43,058 bases of DNA from positions 1 through 43,058 of the forward strand of contig JAKRSC010000006.1 in assembly GCA_022402565.1 (NCBI GenBank), given 5' to 3'. The position numbers and the translations under genes were made by a program. Under the pieces are notes generated by a model. That model was not told the DNA's origin, searched no databases, and worked only from the letters and a program-made list of their open reading frames with translations. This document shows, one piece after another, positions 42,187 through 43,058 of this stretch. Position 1 is the first letter of the stretch; every line of letters begins with the position of its first letter. The DNA comes from Hydrotalea sp. (GTDB taxonomy: Bacteria > Bacteroidota > Bacteroidia > Chitinophagales > Chitinophagaceae).

Positions 42187-42322
42187 GCCACTAACACGGG
42201 TTTTGCGTCAGGCGGGGTGACGTGCAAACTTGGAGCTTTGTGCTTCTATTCAAGTGTAATGCTGGTTGACAGTTTTGTGCTCCGAAACCCGCCCGAACGC
42301 AAAGCCCGAAAACGTTAGCGGC
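42187..42322 (+). other. attC site of cassette 2
   Basis: A 136-bp site from GCCACTAAC (42187-42195) to GTTAGCGGC (42314-42322). The inner arms CGGGTTTTGCGT (42197-42208) and ACGCAAAGCCCG (42297-42308) pair with a single G-T, at the same position as in attC1. GGCGGG (42211) and CCCGCC (42288) add a further stem. GCCACTAAC is the exact reverse complement of GTTAGTGGC at the start of cassette 2. TGACAGTTTT (42267-42276) is shared with attC1 (41258-41267). Confidence 0.88.
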
Positions 42323-42361
42323 TATTTGTGGAAAACCTGCCTACGGTGCATCTTGACAATA

Positions 42362-42886
42362 ATGAAAGTTGCTTATTTTCTTTTTATAACTATTACTGCC
42401 TTTGGTTGTGACAGACCGAAAGCTGAACCAGAAAAACGCACATTTGACGAATTCATTTTCTCATACAGTGAAGAATGTTGTAGCTATTCATTAAAATTTT
42501 CGGACAAAGACACAATTTTTATGCAACGTCAATTTCCTGAACCGAAAGAAAATTTCTTTACTATAGCTGACAGGAAACATGTCTTTAGGTTGGACAGTTT
42601 TATTCATAGGATTGAGTTGGCAAAGTTTGACACAATGTATTTCCAAAACAATCTACATGATGGTGGCAGCTACAAATTTTACTTAAAGCTTGACACCGCT
42701 ATAAAGTGGACTTTTGTGTACGGTGACGAAGCGCCAAAGAAATTATATGAATTTGGAGATTGGTTGAGAAGCTTAAAAGAGAAAATGATTTATACAAAGA
42801 CAAACAGACAGATAGATTTTGGGGATTTGAAATACATAGAATTACCTTCTGTATCACCGCCACCGATAATAGGAAACAGCCGCTAA
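42362..42886 (+). CDS. Cassette 3 gene: predicted lipoprotein of unknown function
   Basis: A 174-residue protein with a short lipoprotein-type signal (MKVAYFLFITITAFG-C), followed by a hydrophilic mature part. The mature part has probable beta strands (YSLKFSDKDTIFMQRQF, YKFYLKLDTAIKWTFVYG) and a helix (KKLYEFGDWLRSLKEK). No family is recognised. The ATG at 42362 begins the signal; the upstream in-frame start at 42266 lies inside attC2 and is rejected. The TAA stop (42884-42886) lies inside the first box of attC3. Confidence 0.7.
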   Translation: MKVAYFLFITITAFGCDRPKAEPEKRTFDEFIFSYSEECCSYSLKFSDKDTIFMQRQFPEPKENFFTIADRKHVFRLDSFIHRIELAKFDTMYFQNNLHDGGSYKFYLKLDTAIKWTFVYGDEAPKKLYEFGDWLRSLKEKMIYTKTNRQIDFGDLKYIELPSVSPPPIIGNSR

Positions 42887-43015
42887 CATCGTATTTGCAA
42901 AAAAGCGGCTGACGAACTACCTTTCAACTGTAAAACAATAATCAACGATAGAATGTAAATGAAGCTGCAGAACACTAAATCTCGCTTCTTCGCAAATACG
43001 TTCAACGTTGGCTGC
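42879..43015 (+). other. attC site of cassette 3
   Basis: A 137-bp site from GCCGCTAAC (42879-42887) to GTTGGCTGC (43007-43015). The inner arms CGTATTTGC (42890-42898) and GCAAATACG (42992-43000) are perfect complements, and AAGCG/CGCTT (42903, 42983) adds an inner pair. GCCGCTAAC is the exact reverse complement of GTTAGCGGC at the start of cassette 3. Confidence 0.88.
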
Positions 43016-43034
43016 AATACAAAACGACCACTCT

Positions 43035-43058
43035 ATGCAAAAAGTAATTACGACATTT
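43035..43058 (+). CDS. Cassette 4 gene, first eight codons
   Basis: An ATG 27 bp after the cassette 3/4 junction opens MQKVITTF and stays open to the window edge. Distance and strand match the other cassettes, but the fragment is too short to judge function. Its cassette should end in an attC beginning GCAGCCAAC, because cassette 4 starts with TTGGCTGC. Confidence 0.4.

Larger units (their letters stand above)
38853..43058 (+). mobile_element. Integron-like element: recombinase, attI-like site and cassette array
   Basis: The element comprises a tyrosine recombinase gene (38853-39998), an attI-like segment (40018-40141), three complete cassettes (40134-41299, 41300-42314 and 42315-43007) and the start of a fourth (43008 onward). 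Each complete cassette starts with eight bases that, with the G before them, are the exact reverse complement of the 9-base box opening its own attC-like site. All genes point away from the recombinase. The array continues past the window. The recombinase is not of the IntI type, which makes this an atypical integron. Confidence 0.85.

Noticed and set aside
42266..42361. Upstream extension of the cassette 3 gene
   Set aside because: The first 32 codons fall in attC2 and on the cassette junction, and the lipoprotein signal begins at 42362.
40134..43058. CRISPR-like array
   Set aside because: The repeats are 9-base boxes and paired arms 700-1200 bp apart with genes between them, not short repeats with spacers.
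1..43058. tRNA or rRNA genes
   Set aside because: No cloverleaf with a GTTCRA-type T arm and no rRNA segment was found by eye; a tRNA scan would settle this.

Overview
The window is chromosomal DNA of a Bacteroidota bacterium, most likely of the Chitinophagaceae type. This rests on gldF/gldG gliding genes, a fused ccoN-ccoO cytochrome oxidase gene, a fused murF-alr gene, many promoters of the Bacteroidota form TAnnTTTG, A-rich start regions without Shine-Dalgarno sequences, and low GC. The genus is an inference. I found no tRNA, rRNA, CRISPR array or insertion sequence.

Positions 1-8735 (minus strand) hold a cbb3 oxidase locus: a degenerate hemerythrin-like gene and ccoI, then ccoS, ccoNO, ccoQ, ccoP, ccoG, ccoH and the start of a TauE/SafE-type gene. 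Two transcription units begin below near-identical FNR/CRP-type boxes. Positions 8872-11825 (minus) are the rplM-rpsI-rpsB-tsf operon. Positions 11996-20604 are mostly housekeeping genes: amidohydrolase, TatD nuclease, polysaccharide deacetylase, gltX, a stand-alone B12-binding subunit, a Crp-type regulator, DinB, a crotonase and fumC. A structured gene-free stretch lies at 13930-14274. Positions 20667-28479 carry a lipoprotein, lspA and the operon gldF-gldG-terC-murF/alr. Positions 28735-29646 are a small toxin-antitoxin patch: a decayed HigBA-type pair whose antitoxin is cut by an in-frame TGA, then an intact PemK/MazF-type pair. Positions 29832-31970 are iscS-iscU-iscA. Positions 32130-38393 hold mce, a sorbosone-dehydrogenase-like lipoprotein, rnc, fabF, acpP, a GNAT enzyme, a YcxB-like protein and a PhoD-like phosphatase.

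The most notable region is 38853-43058. A tyrosine recombinase is followed by an attI-like segment and at least three complete gene cassettes plus the start of a fourth. Each cassette begins with TTrGyGGC or TTGGCTGC just after a G. The 9-base box opening its own attC-like site downstream is the exact reverse complement of that start plus the G, as expected if each cassette circularises and inserts by integron chemistry. This match holds for all three cassettes, whose ends differ from one another. The recombinase lacks the insertion that defines IntI integrases, is XerC/D-like, and points the same way as the cassettes. The locus therefore looks like an integron in Bacteroidota served by a non-IntI recombinase. 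The cassettes encode secreted, lipoprotein and DUF4145-type proteins of unknown function.
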